Positions 1 through 9,066 of a stretch of 64,000 nt of DNA are shown here, piece after piece. The DNA comes from Roseihalotalea indica (GTDB lineage: Bacteria; Bacteroidota; Bacteroidia; Cytophagales; Cyclobacteriaceae). Position 1 is the first letter of the stretch. Each line of letters opens with the position of its first letter. The stretch covers positions 124,001-188,000 of the forward strand of contig NZ_JAINFL010000011.1 of the NCBI RefSeq assembly GCF_022458895.1, written 5' to 3'. The position numbers and the translations under genes are program-made. The notes under the pieces were generated by a model that did no database searches, had not been told where the DNA came from, and saw only the letters and a program-made list of their open reading frames with translations.

Positions 1-2
1 AG

Positions 3-98
3 AATATTGATCAACCTACTCCTCAGGAGAGCAATACTGCTACGGATATTTCTTCAGTAGAAGAACACTCGGCAGCAGAAACGAAGGGAAATTCATAA
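3..98 (+). CDS. C-terminal end of an upstream gene (partial)
   Basis: An open frame runs from the window edge to a TAA at 96-98, giving a 31-residue tail rich in Glu, Ser, Thr and Gln. A strong intrinsic terminator lies 15 bp downstream, which supports this being a real gene end. The tail is low in complexity and gives no clue to function. Confidence 0.5.
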   Translation, partial: NIDQPTPQESNTATDISSVEEHSAAETKGNS

Positions 99-113
99 AA
101 GAAAAATACTGAT

Positions 114-143
114 AAAGGGCTGAAGTTTCAGCCCTTTTTTTTT
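114..143 (+). terminator. Rho-independent terminator
   Basis: A perfect 11-bp stem (AAAGGGCTGAA / TTCAGCCCTTT, loop GT) runs straight into a long T tract. It closes the upstream transcription unit 15 bp after its stop. The T tract ends about 30 bp before the lpxH start. Confidence 0.9.
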
Positions 144-174
144 GCCCTCTCTTGTACTTACTTTTGCCTGCGCT

Positions 175-960
175 ATGCAAGAACTGGATTTACGCCTGCC
201 CATTCGCTTACCCGACAACAAGAAAATATACTTCGCTTCTGATTTCCATTTAGGTGCTCCCGATCCGGCCACTAGTCGGTTACGTGAAGAAACGATCGTA
301 CGGTGGCTAGAGACAATTCGGCAAGATGCCCACGTTATTTTTCTGGTTGGCGACCTGTTTGATTTCTGGTTTGAGTACCGATACGTAATCCCTAAAGGTT
401 TTTTACGTTTCCAGAGTAAAATGATACAGCTGATTGAACAGGGAATTGCATTAGTCATTTTCACCGGAAATCATGATTTGTGGATGTTCGACTATTTTGA
501 GAAAGAGCTTGGGGTGCCAATTTTTCGGAATCCAATCTCTATTCAGATCAATGAGCAGCATATTCATCTAGGACACGGTGATGGATTAGGCCCGGGTGAT
601 AAGGTGTACAAACTCATTAAAAAGGTGTTTACCTCTAAGCCCTGCCAGCGATTTTTCTCTCTGATCCATCCTGACGTAGGAATATATCTGGCTAATCTGT
701 GGTCTGGCAAAAGTCGGCAGAAAAACGAAAAGGAAGATGAGTCTTTTCGTGGGCCTGAATACGAATGGATTTATCAGTATTGCCGAGAAGTAGAAGCACA
801 CCACCACCATGATTACTACATATTCGGGCACCGGCATTTGCCGTTGGATATACCAGTAGCTGAAAATAGTCGTTATTTTAATTTAGGTGAGTGGATTACT
901 CAACAATCGTATGGTGTGTTTGATGGCCAGCAATTTCAGTTACAGACATTCCGCTCTTAG
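175..960 (+). CDS. lpxH: UDP-2,3-diacylglucosamine diphosphatase (LpxH-like metallophosphoesterase)
   Basis: A calcineurin-like phosphoesterase of 261 residues. The family's metal-binding motifs appear in order: SDFHLG near residue 22, GDLFDFW, GNHD, HLGHGD and GHRH. The GDLFDFW form and the spacing are typical of LpxH, which removes UMP from UDP-2,3-diacylglucosamine to make lipid X at the inner face of the cytoplasmic membrane (lipid A pathway). I start at ATG 175; the longer frame begins at a TTG inside the terminator T tract, which is unlikely. The next gene probably starts within its last codons, so the two may be translationally coupled. Bacteroidota often carry more than one LpxH-like protein, so the exact substrate is not certain. 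Confidence 0.8.
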   Translation: MQELDLRLPIRLPDNKKIYFASDFHLGAPDPATSRLREETIVRWLETIRQDAHVIFLVGDLFDFWFEYRYVIPKGFLRFQSKMIQLIEQGIALVIFTGNHDLWMFDYFEKELGVPIFRNPISIQINEQHIHLGHGDGLGPGDKVYKLIKKVFTSKPCQRFFSLIHPDVGIYLANLWSGKSRQKNEKEDESFRGPEYEWIYQYCREVEAHHHHDYYIFGHRHLPLDIPVAENSRYFNLGEWITQQSYGVFDGQQFQLQTFRS

Positions 961-1735
961 CCTTCTGCTGTTGAGTTTGCTGCTGATCGGCCCCATTGCC
1001 TATGCTCAGCACTGGCAACTGATAGATAGCCTTCCGCAAACAGCACCGCACTCTATCGCTCAGGACCTGACCGGACGGTTGTATATTGCTGATGAACAAG
1101 GTAGTATCACGCAATACAGTGCTCGCGGAGATAGTTTGCGCACCTACCACCCGCAAAGCCAGGAACCGCCAACCCTTTTGCCCTGGCAACTGCTGCGGAT
1201 ACAAGCATATTTCCCTTTTCAGCAAACCTTACGGGTACTCGACCAGAACCTTACCGAAGTTTCTGCTTTTTCAATTCCTGAACCATTACTGGCTAACCCT
1301 ACCCTCAGCGCTGATCAGCATTTGTGGTACATTAACTCGGAATGGATACTGAATAAGTATCAGCCTGTTTTAGAGCAGACCGTCCTTACAGCATCATTAC
1401 AGTGGTACATTGAGCCGAAAAGTAGTATCCGTTTGCTTCATGAGTATCAAAACCGATTATATATACAGGTAGATCAGGAGGTTATTGTATTCGATCTTTT
1501 CGGAAACTACCTTGCCCGCTTACCAGCCGATGTGGCTAGCCCGATGCGTTTCTTTCAGGAAGAATTGTATTACTTTACTGATAAACACCTGGTTTTTATC
1601 AACCTGTACACTAATATTGTCCGGCAGTTACCCCTTCCACCAATCAAACTAACGGATGTGTTGGTAAGTGAAGAACGGTTATATGCATTTGCTAATCAGT
1701 ATGTATATATCTATTCAGGGCTAAGTGCACCATAA
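923..1735 (+). CDS. Secreted hypothetical protein, probable beta-propeller
   Basis: A 270-residue protein with a clear Sec signal peptide: a hydrophobic Leu-rich core ending in AYAQ. The mature part repeats a pattern of short beta-strands ending in hydrophobic-aromatic residues with acidic turns (for example GRLYIADEQG, QRLYIQVDQE-type and ERLYAFANQY-type stretches). This suggests a small WD/NHL-like propeller. In-frame ATGs at 911 and 923 both fit; 923 gives the tidier signal peptide and overlaps lpxH by 38 bp. No enzymatic motif was recognised. The tight overlap implies co-transcription with lpxH, but the functional link is unknown. Confidence 0.65.
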   Translation: MASNFSYRHSALSLLLLSLLLIGPIAYAQHWQLIDSLPQTAPHSIAQDLTGRLYIADEQGSITQYSARGDSLRTYHPQSQEPPTLLPWQLLRIQAYFPFQQTLRVLDQNLTEVSAFSIPEPLLANPTLSADQHLWYINSEWILNKYQPVLEQTVLTASLQWYIEPKSSIRLLHEYQNRLYIQVDQEVIVFDLFGNYLARLPADVASPMRFFQEELYYFTDKHLVFINLYTNIVRQLPLPPIKLTDVLVSEERLYAFANQYVYIYSGLSAP

Positions 1736-1755
1736 ATTGTAGGCTATGTGCAAAA

Positions 1756-2232
1756 ATGATATATTCGTTAATGCTTGATTCAATCAACCAAAAACTAGCG
1801 TTTCTGGGGCTTCTTACCAATTTTATGGTTTTCGTAAGCTGCCTATGGATCGGCAATCCCGCACAGGCACAAGATGCTCCAATACAACCGGATACCCTAT
1901 CCCCTACCGTGGACTCTGCCTTTTTTTACCCCCCTACCGTTCCCCTAGAGAATCGAGTCAGGTACTCACGAAATATCCTTACGCAAAGTTTTGATTTCCA
2001 GCTAGAGACTATCTCTCCCGGCAAGTTTCAGATAAACATTACCGGAGGTAGTCGAACAGATATGAGTATTAAAGTATACGATGTTATTGGAAACCTTCTC
2101 TATGAAGACGATGTACGCATTCGTGGCTTTTTGCAGAAAGAGCTGGACCTATCTGATTACAAATCCAACTTCTTTATTATCCGAATTGGCAACGATGAGG
2201 TTAACAAGACAAAGAGTATTGTGGCTCTGTAG
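1756..2232 (+). CDS. Small secreted protein with a type IX secretion-like C-terminal domain
   Basis: A 158-residue protein with an N-terminal hydrophobic segment ending in PAQAQ (signal peptide), a short Pro/Asp-rich linker and a C-terminal beta-sandwich of about 75 residues. The last part reads IKVYDVIGNLLYEDDV, then a DLSDYKSNFFIIRI stretch and a final KTKSIVAL. That is the classic layout of the Por/T9SS type A sorting domain, in which VYDxxG is followed by a strand and a terminal lysine-strand. The protein carries little else besides this domain, which is odd for a T9SS cargo. It lies 20 bp after the preceding gene and is probably in the same operon. Confidence 0.65.
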   Translation: MIYSLMLDSINQKLAFLGLLTNFMVFVSCLWIGNPAQAQDAPIQPDTLSPTVDSAFFYPPTVPLENRVRYSRNILTQSFDFQLETISPGKFQINITGGSRTDMSIKVYDVIGNLLYEDDVRIRGFLQKELDLSDYKSNFFIIRIGNDEVNKTKSIVAL

Positions 2233-2274
2233 TTTTCAAATTCATAAATTCAAATGCTTGCACTCATTCCTGAC

Positions 2275-2307
2275 CAAAAAAAAGCCTGTATTTTAACAAT
2301 ACAGGCT
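2275..2307 (-). terminator. Rho-independent terminator of the FKBP gene
   Basis: A 10-bp perfect stem (AGCCTGTATT / AATACAGGCT, loop of five) has an A tract on its plus-strand left side, which is a U tract on the minus-strand transcript. It lies about 30 bp beyond the FKBP stop. It may also slow plus-strand transcripts arriving from the genes before it. Confidence 0.85.
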
Positions 2308-2338
2308 CTCAATAATTATAAACTAGTTTAAGATTGAC

Positions 2339-2770
2339 TTATTGGCCTATCTCAACCAACTCTATATCAAATTTCAAATCTCTTCCAGCTAAAGGATGGT
2401 TTGCATCTAATACAACAGTATCCCCGCTGATTTCAGTAACGGTTACTGGCACTTGCTTACCTTGAGTGTTTACGGCTAACTGCTGGCCTACTTCCGGGGT
2501 AATATCAGGTGGAAAATTCTCTTTAGGAACTTCCATGATCATTTCTTTCTTTTTGTCACCGTAAGCCTCTTGGCTGGGGATGGATACCTGCTTGCTTTGT
2601 CCAACTTCCATTCCGCTAACGGCTTTTTCAAATCCGGGAATCATTTGCCCTTGTCCAAGGGTGAATTCCAACGGCTCATTACGCTTACGTGATGAGTCAA
2701 ATTCTGATCCGTCTTCTAACGTTCCGGTGTAATGAACTCGTACGGTATCTCCAGTTTTTGCTGCTGCCAT
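2339..2770 (-). CDS. FKBP-type peptidyl-prolyl cis-trans isomerase, SlyD-like
   Basis: A cytoplasmic protein of 143 residues. It has the FKBP core (VRVHYTGTLEDGSEFDSS, then EFTLGQGQMIPGFEKAV) interrupted by an inserted flap after QEAYG, and closes with an LAGRDLKFDIELVEI strand. This FKBP plus IF-domain arrangement is that of SlyD/FkpA-type short isomerases and folding chaperones. The His/Cys-rich metal-binding tail of E. coli SlyD is absent. There is no signal peptide. It is a single-gene unit with its own terminator. Confidence 0.9.
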   Translation of the reverse strand: MAAAKTGDTVRVHYTGTLEDGSEFDSSRKRNEPLEFTLGQGQMIPGFEKAVSGMEVGQSKQVSIPSQEAYGDKKKEMIMEVPKENFPPDITPEVGQQLAVNTQGKQVPVTVTEISGDTVVLDANHPLAGRDLKFDIELVEIGQ

Positions 2771-2973
2771 GATTAAATATATTTATGGTTATGAAAAATA
2801 GTGTATGATGGCATCATACGATGAAAAATAGGGAATAGCAACTATACCGCTTTTCCCTGATATGCAATAATTGCAGCGAACACGCTAATTCATGTTCAAC
2901 GATACTATAAACGAATAAAACGAGTAATAATTCCCGCTCACCGAATAAATCGCTCTTCCCACCTGCTTTATTA

Positions 2974-2981
2974 TAACTTTG
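2974..2981 (+). promoter_or_regulatory. Bacteroidota-type -7 box (TAACTTTG)
   Basis: TAACTTTG matches the TANNTTTG -7 element of the Bacteroidota primary sigma factor exactly. It lies 25 bp before the ATG at 3006. It also argues against the TTG at 2979 as a start codon, since that TTG lies inside the box. A clear -33 TTTG was not found. Confidence 0.45.
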
Positions 2982-3005
2982 GATATAACCTCAACAATAA
3001 GCTTT

Positions 3006-3251
3006 ATGGCACCTACTTCACCCAACGACCAAGAGTTTCACCAACTCATCTCAAACCTTAATCACAAAGTTACGGGTAGTCTGGCTCGCCTGGAAGGCCT
3101 ATACTTATTATATAAGAAGGAAGGCAACCTTCGGGATGATTTGTGGGAAAAAGCTTTTCAACAAGCCCGACAGGAAACGCAAAGACTACTAATGCAAAGC
3201 TTTGCTCTTTCTCAATCTCAGCAGCAGAAAACTCCCCTGCAAGTAGCATAA
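3006..3251 (+). CDS. Small hypothetical protein with a helical, histidine-kinase H-box-like segment
   Basis: An 81-residue, highly charged, all-helical protein starting at the first ATG, behind a good -7 box. Residues about 15-33 (ISNLNHKVTGSLARLEGLYL) resemble the dimerisation/phosphoacceptor helix of Bacteroidota histidine kinases (consensus like NHKLRGPLARIxGL), but with T and S in place of the usual R and P. No kinase domain, receiver or membrane segment is attached. The likeness could be chance in a short amphipathic helix. It stands between an FKBP gene on the other strand and a TonB receptor. Confidence 0.55.
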   Translation: MAPTSPNDQEFHQLISNLNHKVTGSLARLEGLYLLYKKEGNLRDDLWEKAFQQARQETQRLLMQSFALSQSQQQKTPLQVA

Positions 3252-3327
3252 AAACCGTTTTTCACCACCTATTTTCTGAACCTAAACTCCTGTCGCGCGT
3301 TAGACCTCACAAACCTTAACGCAAAGT

Positions 3328-5727
3328 ATGCCTCGCTTTTTTCTGGAATTTTTTATTGCCGGACTACTCTTCTCATCTCTTGGTTTTGGACAATCTAATT
3401 TTACTATCAGTGGCTATATTCGTGATGCAGCGAATGGCGAAGATCTGATCGGTGCAACCGTAGCAGTAAAAGAACTTTCCGGCACTGGGACTACCACCAA
3501 CGTATATGGCTTTTATTCGCTCACGCTCCCCCGGGGAGACTATCAACTGACATACTCTTACATCGGATATGAATCTAAGGGGTTCCCAATTTCACTCACG
3601 GCTGACCAAACACTGACCGTTGAGCTTCAATCGCAGGATGTAGAGTTGGAAGAAGTAGTTATATCTGCTGATCGGCCCGATGCCAATGTGCAAGACGTTA
3701 CCATGAGCCGTAATAATCTACAAATTGAGAAGGTGCAGAGCCTCCCGGCCCTTTTTGGCGAAGTGGATATTTTAAAGACCGTGCAACTACTACCCGGAGT
3801 CATCAGTGCGGGTGAGGGAACTACCGGCTTATTTGTGCGGGGTGGTTCGGCTGATCAAAACCTGGTATTGCTGGATGGCGCTACGGTCTTTAACCCATCT
3901 CACTTTTTAGGCTTCTTTTCGGTTTTCAACCCCGATGCCATCAAGAATATCGAGATTTACAAAGGGGGAATTCCCGCTCGCTTTGGTAGCCGTCTTTCTT
4001 CCATTCTTGATATTCAGATGAAAGAAGGTAATAATAAACAGTTTAATGTCTCGGGGGGGCTAGGGCTCATCTCTAGTCGGCTGACGGTGGAAGGGCCTCT
4101 CAAGAAAAATCAGTCTTCCTTTATCCTCTCGGGTCGGCGTACCTATGCTGATCTTTTTTTGCGAGCATTTGGCAACGAAGACGTACGCGACAACACCTTA
4201 TATTTTTATGACTTTAATGCCAAGGCTAACTATATTCTAAACGATAGAAACCGACTTTTTCTCTCGGGCTACTTTGGTCGGGATAAGTTCGGCATTGCCG
4301 ATCAGTTTGGCATTGACTGGGGAAATGCTACTTCTACCCTGCGTTGGAACCATCTTTTCTCCGATAAAATATTTCTGAACAGCACACTGGTCTACAGTAA
4401 CTTTGACTATGGCTTTGATATTGATGCCGAAACTGCGGAGTTTACCTGGACGTCTCGCCTGAAAGAATACAGTGCTAAGTTTGACGCCAACTTTTTCCCA
4501 TCTCCTAATCATGCCATAGACTTCGGCTATCATCTATCTCACTTTGATTTTGAACCGGCTAAAATTATTCCTCAGGGTAGCGGGTTGAACTTTACCCCGT
4601 TCATTCTGGATAATAAATACGCGCTGGAACATGCCGTGTATGTCGGCAATAACCAGCAGGTGAGCGAGCGAGTTTCTATGGAATACGGGCTACGATATTC
4701 TCTCTTCCAGCATATTGGCCCAGGGAAAGTTTTGCAGTACGCCGATGATCAGCCCCTGTCTGATGAAACCATCACCGGGCAGACTGATTTCGATAAGCTA
4801 AAAAATATTCAATCATACCACGGTCTGGAACCTCGCTTTGGTGTGCGTTACCTGCTGGATGCTGAGAAATCACTAAAATTCTCGTACAACCGGATGCGTC
4901 AATACATTCAGGTAGCCTCCAATGCTTCGGCTGGTTTACCCATTGACCGCTGGATTCCCGCCGACACCTACGTCCCTCCCATGATTGGCGACCAGGTAGT
5001 GCTGGGGTACTTCCAGAATCTGCGGCAAAATACTGTGGAAGCTTCGGTAGAAGTATACTACAAGTGGATGCACGACATTATTGATTTTCTGACCGGCACC
5101 GATATTCTGCTAAACGACAATATTGAAACCGAAATCTCAGTAGGCCGGGGCTGGGCGTATGGCGCTGAATTTCTGCTTCGGAAAGATGTTGGCAGAACCA
5201 CTGGATGGATTGCCTATACGCTGTCCCGCACCCGTCAGCAGGTTGATGAAATTAATCAAGGGAAACCCTACAATGCCCGTTATGATCGCACGCATGACAT
5301 TGCTTTGGTATTATCTCACCAGGCCACTCCCCGGCTCACCCTGTCCGGTAACTGGATTTACAGCACCGGTACGGCAGTATCTTACCCAGCAGGGCGATAC
5401 CAGCTAAACGGTTTATCTGTTCCTTATTACGACCCGGGCCAGCGGAATGCGTACCGAATGCCCAACTACCACCGCTTTGATATTTCGGCTGTTTTAGAAA
5501 ATAAGAATAACAAGAACCGGCGCTGGCAGAGCAGTTGGAGCTTCTCGGTATATAATATTTATGGCCGGAAGAATACGTTTGTCATTACCTTTGAAGACAT
5601 TTATAATGATGACATCACTTTTGACCCGGATGTGGATGAAGAACCTATCTCGTCTCAGGAGCCAGGTTCGGTAAAAACTTATTTATTCCGGTTTATTCCG
5701 TCCATTACCTACAATTTTAAGTTTTGA
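3328..5727 (+). CDS. TonB-dependent outer-membrane receptor with carboxypeptidase-like regulatory domain
   Basis: A 799-residue protein with a signal peptide ending in GFGQ. Next comes a carboxypeptidase-D regulatory-like beta domain (about 25-110; GYIRDAANGEDLIGATV, YGFYSLTLPRGDY), then a TonB plug domain (about 130-235; LFVRGGSADQNLVLLDGATV) and a beta-barrel that ends in the aromatic strand YNFKF. It imports an unknown ligand across the outer membrane using TonB energy. It is shorter than SusC proteins and is followed at once by a DUF4249 lipoprotein rather than by SusD. That pairing is common in Bacteroidota and is thought to be a receptor with an accessory surface lipoprotein. The stop and the next start are 5 bp apart. 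Confidence 0.9.
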   Translation: MPRFFLEFFIAGLLFSSLGFGQSNFTISGYIRDAANGEDLIGATVAVKELSGTGTTTNVYGFYSLTLPRGDYQLTYSYIGYESKGFPISLTADQTLTVELQSQDVELEEVVISADRPDANVQDVTMSRNNLQIEKVQSLPALFGEVDILKTVQLLPGVISAGEGTTGLFVRGGSADQNLVLLDGATVFNPSHFLGFFSVFNPDAIKNIEIYKGGIPARFGSRLSSILDIQMKEGNNKQFNVSGGLGLISSRLTVEGPLKKNQSSFILSGRRTYADLFLRAFGNEDVRDNTLYFYDFNAKANYILNDRNRLFLSGYFGRDKFGIADQFGIDWGNATSTLRWNHLFSDKIFLNSTLVYSNFDYGFDIDAETAEFTWTSRLKEYSAKFDANFFPSPNHAIDFGYHLSHFDFEPAKIIPQGSGLNFTPFILDNKYALEHAVYVGNNQQVSERVSMEYGLRYSLFQHIGPGKVLQYADDQPLSDETITGQTDFDKLKNIQSYHGLEPRFGVRYLLDAEKSLKFSYNRMRQYIQVASNASAGLPIDRWIPADTYVPPMIGDQVVLGYFQNLRQNTVEASVEVYYKWMHDIIDFLTGTDILLNDNIETEISVGRGWAYGAEFLLRKDVGRTTGWIAYTLSRTRQQVDEINQGKPYNARYDRTHDIALVLSHQATPRLTLSGNWIYSTGTAVSYPAGRYQLNGLSVPYYDPGQRNAYRMPNYHRFDISAVLENKNNKNRRWQSSWSFSVYNIYGRKNTFVITFEDIYNDDITFDPDVDEEPISSQEPGSVKTYLFRFIPSITYNFKF

Positions 5728-5732
5728 TAGCG

Positions 5733-6578
5733 ATGCGAACTGCAAGTCTCTTTTGTGTAATACTCAGTCTGATTGGGTTATCCTGCCGCGAACAGATTAC
5801 GCTGGATTTGCCTAACGATGACCCCCAGCTCGTTATCGAAGGCTACGTTACCTATTGGGAAGCTACACCTGAACGCAATGGTGCCCGGGTGAAGCTTACC
5901 ACCACCGGCAACTATTACAATTCGGATGTAGACAACCCGGTATCTGATGCAGTTGTCTCCATTTTGCATGAAGAATCACAACAGCAATTCACGTTGGTAG
6001 AACAAGAGGATTCGGCGGGCCTTTATGTGAATAATCAGATTCCGATTGACTCCGGCAATACGTATACGCTTACCGTAGCCTATCAGAATCAGACATACGA
6101 AGGGAGTGGCACCGTAATGCCCGTAGCCGAACTGGACTCATTCAGCTATCGCTATCTGGAAGATTTATTATTCCTGGATGATGGCTATTATTTTTTCTTT
6201 AGTGGACGCACTCCAAAAGAACGAGGCATCAATTATTACCGCTTCATGATCTATGAAGATGACTCCCTGTACAACACCCCGGGTGATCTGCTCATTCAAA
6301 ACGATGAGTTTTTATCGGCTCAGATTGATACGCTCCAATTGGCTAATTATGCCTTTGAGCTAGGAGATAGCGTTCGTATTGAGATGTTCAGCTTAAATCC
6401 CCGCATGTACGATTACTACGGAGAGCTTCAGGAGCTGCTTTTTAATGATGGGGGATTATTCAGCGGCCCTCCGCGGAATCCCACCTCCACTATGAGAAAT
6501 GTGAACGATCCTGAGAATCCGCCACTGGGCTTCTTTCAGGTTTCTTCAGCCCTCTCCGGCGGTGCTGTGATTGACTGA
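5733..6578 (+). CDS. DUF4249-type lipoprotein, partner of the TonB receptor
   Basis: A 281-residue protein with a short hydrophobic signal ending in LIGLSC, a probable lipidation cysteine. A beta-rich mature domain begins EQITLDLPNDDPQLVIEGYV. The opening pattern (Leu-Pro-x-x-x-Pro-xx-VIEGYVT) and the position directly after a receptor with a carboxypeptidase-like domain are typical of DUF4249 proteins. I start at ATG 5733; the frame also holds a TTG overlapping the receptor stop. Its role is probably ligand capture at the cell surface, but the substrate is unknown. Confidence 0.75.
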   Translation: MRTASLFCVILSLIGLSCREQITLDLPNDDPQLVIEGYVTYWEATPERNGARVKLTTTGNYYNSDVDNPVSDAVVSILHEESQQQFTLVEQEDSAGLYVNNQIPIDSGNTYTLTVAYQNQTYEGSGTVMPVAELDSFSYRYLEDLLFLDDGYYFFFSGRTPKERGINYYRFMIYEDDSLYNTPGDLLIQNDEFLSAQIDTLQLANYAFELGDSVRIEMFSLNPRMYDYYGELQELLFNDGGLFSGPPRNPTSTMRNVNDPENPPLGFFQVSSALSGGAVID

Positions 6579-6622
6579 CGATTGTATAGAAAAATCGGTA
6601 TATTTCCGCAAAGCTCATTGTT

Positions 6623-8536
6623 ATGTCCGCCCTTGCTATTTTAAAACAATATTGGGGATATGCAGCTTTCCGTCCACTTCAGGAAGATATCATCGACGCG
6701 GTAATCGCGGGGCACGATACACTAGCTCTGCTTCCGACGGGTGGAGGAAAGAGCATTTGCTTTCAGGTTCCGGCCCTGATGCGGGAAGGGGTTTGTATTG
6801 TCGTTTCTCCTCTGATTGCACTAATGAAAGATCAGGTGGAGCAATTGAAAAAAAGGGGGATTCCCGCCGTAGCGATTTACTCTGGTATGAGTGCCCGCGA
6901 GATTGATTTCTACCTGGACAATTGTGTATACGGCAATATCAAGTTCCTGTATGTTTCTCCCGAGCGGCTCAAAACTGAATTATTCTTGGAACGAGCCCGC
7001 CGCATGAATATTTGCTTGCTGGCTATCGATGAAGCTCACTGTATCTCGCAATGGGGATACGACTTCCGCCCGCCCTACCTACAGATTGCTGATTTTCGGG
7101 AAGAGATTCCTAATGTTAACCTTATTGCGCTAACGGCTACCGCAACCCGCACCGTAAAACAGGATATTCAGGAAAAACTGGCGTTTCGGAATGAAAAGGT
7201 TTTTCAGAAAAGTTTTGCTCGCTCCAACTTGTCGTACTCTTCTTTTTACGAAGAAGATAAAGAACAAAGGCTGCTTAAGACTCTGGATGGCGTACCGGGC
7301 ACAGCGGTCATATATGCGCGTAGCCGAAAGCGCACTCGTGTTATTGCTAAAAAATTACAGGCCCGGGGTATTTCGGCCGATTTTTACCATGCCGGACTAA
7401 CTACCGAAGAGCGGTCTGCCAAACAAGACTCATGGATTCAGGGAAAAACCCGCGTTATCGTGGCGACGAATGCCTTTGGAATGGGGATTGACAAACCTGA
7501 CGTTCGCCTGGTCGTGCATCTGGATTTACCCGATACCCTGGAAGCTTATTATCAGGAGGCTGGCCGAGCTGGGCGCGATGAGAAAAAGGCTTACGCGGTA
7601 ATATTATATGATCAGAATGACCTGGATAGCCTGACTAAACGGATAGAAGTCTCTTTTCCACCGGCTGAGTATCTGCGAACAGTCTATCAGAATATTGCAA
7701 ACTATCTGAAAGTAGCGGTTGGAAGTAGCTTTCTGGCCAGTTATGATTTTGACCTGCCGCAGTTTTCCGAGACGTATCAACTCCACCCGATTTCGGTGTA
7801 TCATGCCGTTAAGCGGCTACAGGACGAAGGCTTTCTTCAGATGAATGAAAGTTTTTATCTGTCTTCTACCGTCCATATCCTATTAGAATATCAGGCACTT
7901 TACAAATTTAAAATTGCCAACGCGGCCCTGGACCCTATCCTTAACACACTGCTACGGTTACACGGCGGAGAACTGTACGCTAACTTTGTAGCCATCTCAG
8001 AATCTCAGATAGCCAAAGTTCTCCAGACCTCGGTGAACGATGTGATGCGAAAGTTAAAGAACTTGCACGAAAGGGAAGTGCTGATTTACCAGCCCCGTAA
8101 AGACCAGCCTCAACTGGTGTTTACCACCCCCCGTTTTGACGCCAAGCAGCTTCCGCTATCACCGGCCCGTCTGGCTGAAAAAAAACAGCACTACGCGGAT
8201 AAAGTAAAAGCGGTGATCCATTACGTGTCGCATCCGGTGCGGTGCCGTACTCAACTTTTGTTAGAGTACTTCGATGAGCATTACCCTATAGACTGTGGTG
8301 TATGCGACCATTGCCTGCAAAAAAAGAAAAGCAAGTCGCCAACAGCCTCACCCACGGAGAAACTTGCCGCACGAGATGTTATCGTAAGTTACTTAAAGAA
8401 AAATCCCAGCACCCCTGATAAGCTAATACATGAGCTGAAAACCCATGACGAAACAGTTGTGGTAAGTGTAGTAAAAGAGATGCTGGATCAGGGAGAGTTG
8501 TTCTATGATAAACAAGGGTGCCTCTCGGTAAGCTAA
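6623..8536 (+). CDS. recQ: RecQ-family ATP-dependent DNA helicase
   Basis: A 637-residue 3'-5' DNA helicase used in recombination and fork repair. Visible motifs: FRPLQ (motif 0, residues 16-20), Walker A TGGGKS (39-44), SPLIALMKDQV, the DEAH box at 136-139 followed by CISQWGYDFRPPY, TATAT, and in the second RecA lobe NAFGMGIDKPDVR and QEAGRAGRD. A zinc-binding element near residue 550 (CRT...CGVCDHC) and a winged-helix part follow. The C-terminal HRDC domain of E. coli RecQ is missing. Many Bacteroidota carry two RecQ paralogues, and this is the short type. Confidence 0.93.
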   Translation: MSALAILKQYWGYAAFRPLQEDIIDAVIAGHDTLALLPTGGGKSICFQVPALMREGVCIVVSPLIALMKDQVEQLKKRGIPAVAIYSGMSAREIDFYLDNCVYGNIKFLYVSPERLKTELFLERARRMNICLLAIDEAHCISQWGYDFRPPYLQIADFREEIPNVNLIALTATATRTVKQDIQEKLAFRNEKVFQKSFARSNLSYSSFYEEDKEQRLLKTLDGVPGTAVIYARSRKRTRVIAKKLQARGISADFYHAGLTTEERSAKQDSWIQGKTRVIVATNAFGMGIDKPDVRLVVHLDLPDTLEAYYQEAGRAGRDEKKAYAVILYDQNDLDSLTKRIEVSFPPAEYLRTVYQNIANYLKVAVGSSFLASYDFDLPQFSETYQLHPISVYHAVKRLQDEGFLQMNESFYLSSTVHILLEYQALYKFKIANAALDPILNTLLRLHGGELYANFVAISESQIAKVLQTSVNDVMRKLKNLHEREVLIYQPRKDQPQLVFTTPRFDAKQLPLSPARLAEKKQHYADKVKAVIHYVSHPVRCRTQLLLEYFDEHYPIDCGVCDHCLQKKKSKSPTASPTEKLAARDVIVSYLKKNPSTPDKLIHELKTHDETVVVSVVKEMLDQGELFYDKQGCLSVS

Positions 8537-8573
8537 TGGCTATGCTCACCGGGCTCCTTGCTAATCATCTTTA

Positions 8574-8828
8574 TTAATAAACAAAAGCGTCTTGAATATC
8601 GATCAGATCAAGATAAGGCTTTAAGCATTTGGTAGTAGTAAAAGGGATAATATTTGAAACCTTGCTTTTACGAGTATCAAACCAAATTTCAGCAAAAAAC
8701 CGTCCGGTATAATATAAGAAAACCTTACGTCCTGCGAAGTACCGGCTACACAGCAGCTGTCCGTTGCCTAATACATACTGAGTTCTTTCTTCAAGTGACA
8801 GCTTATGAAAGGAATACAAATTGTCCAT
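8574..8828 (-). CDS. Small hypothetical protein
   Basis: An 84-residue protein with no signal peptide. Its middle is aromatic-rich and beta-strand-like (FAGRKVFLYYTGRFFAEIWFDT) and it ends in helical FIPFTTTKCLKPYLDLIDIQ-type sequence. The residue pattern looks coding and it sits convergently with recQ, 37 bp away. Small cytoplasmic proteins beginning MDNLYxFxKLxLEER are common in Cytophagales; their function is unknown. Confidence 0.6.
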   Translation of the reverse strand: MDNLYSFHKLSLEERTQYVLGNGQLLCSRYFAGRKVFLYYTGRFFAEIWFDTRKSKVSNIIPFTTTKCLKPYLDLIDIQDAFVY

Positions 8829-9066
8829 AGCGAGTAGTGAATTTAACTATTTTTATGCAAAATAGTACAAATGTATTATTTATCCAACATTCTGTACATT
8901 TTTATTTCAATATCAATAATTTTTTTCATTTATCAAAGACCTAATTTCACCTCTTTTATTCTTTTTTTAGCAGGAAACAGAGCTTTTAGCATTCTTAGAT
9001 GGCTTAATGCTTCTGGAGGTCGCTCTAAATGTACTTAATCTCCAACGATGTAAGATAATGCTTATT

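Noticed and set aside
6571..6906. 111-codon frame over the start of recQ
   Set aside because: It is an out-of-frame reading of recQ, whose own frame holds all helicase motifs.
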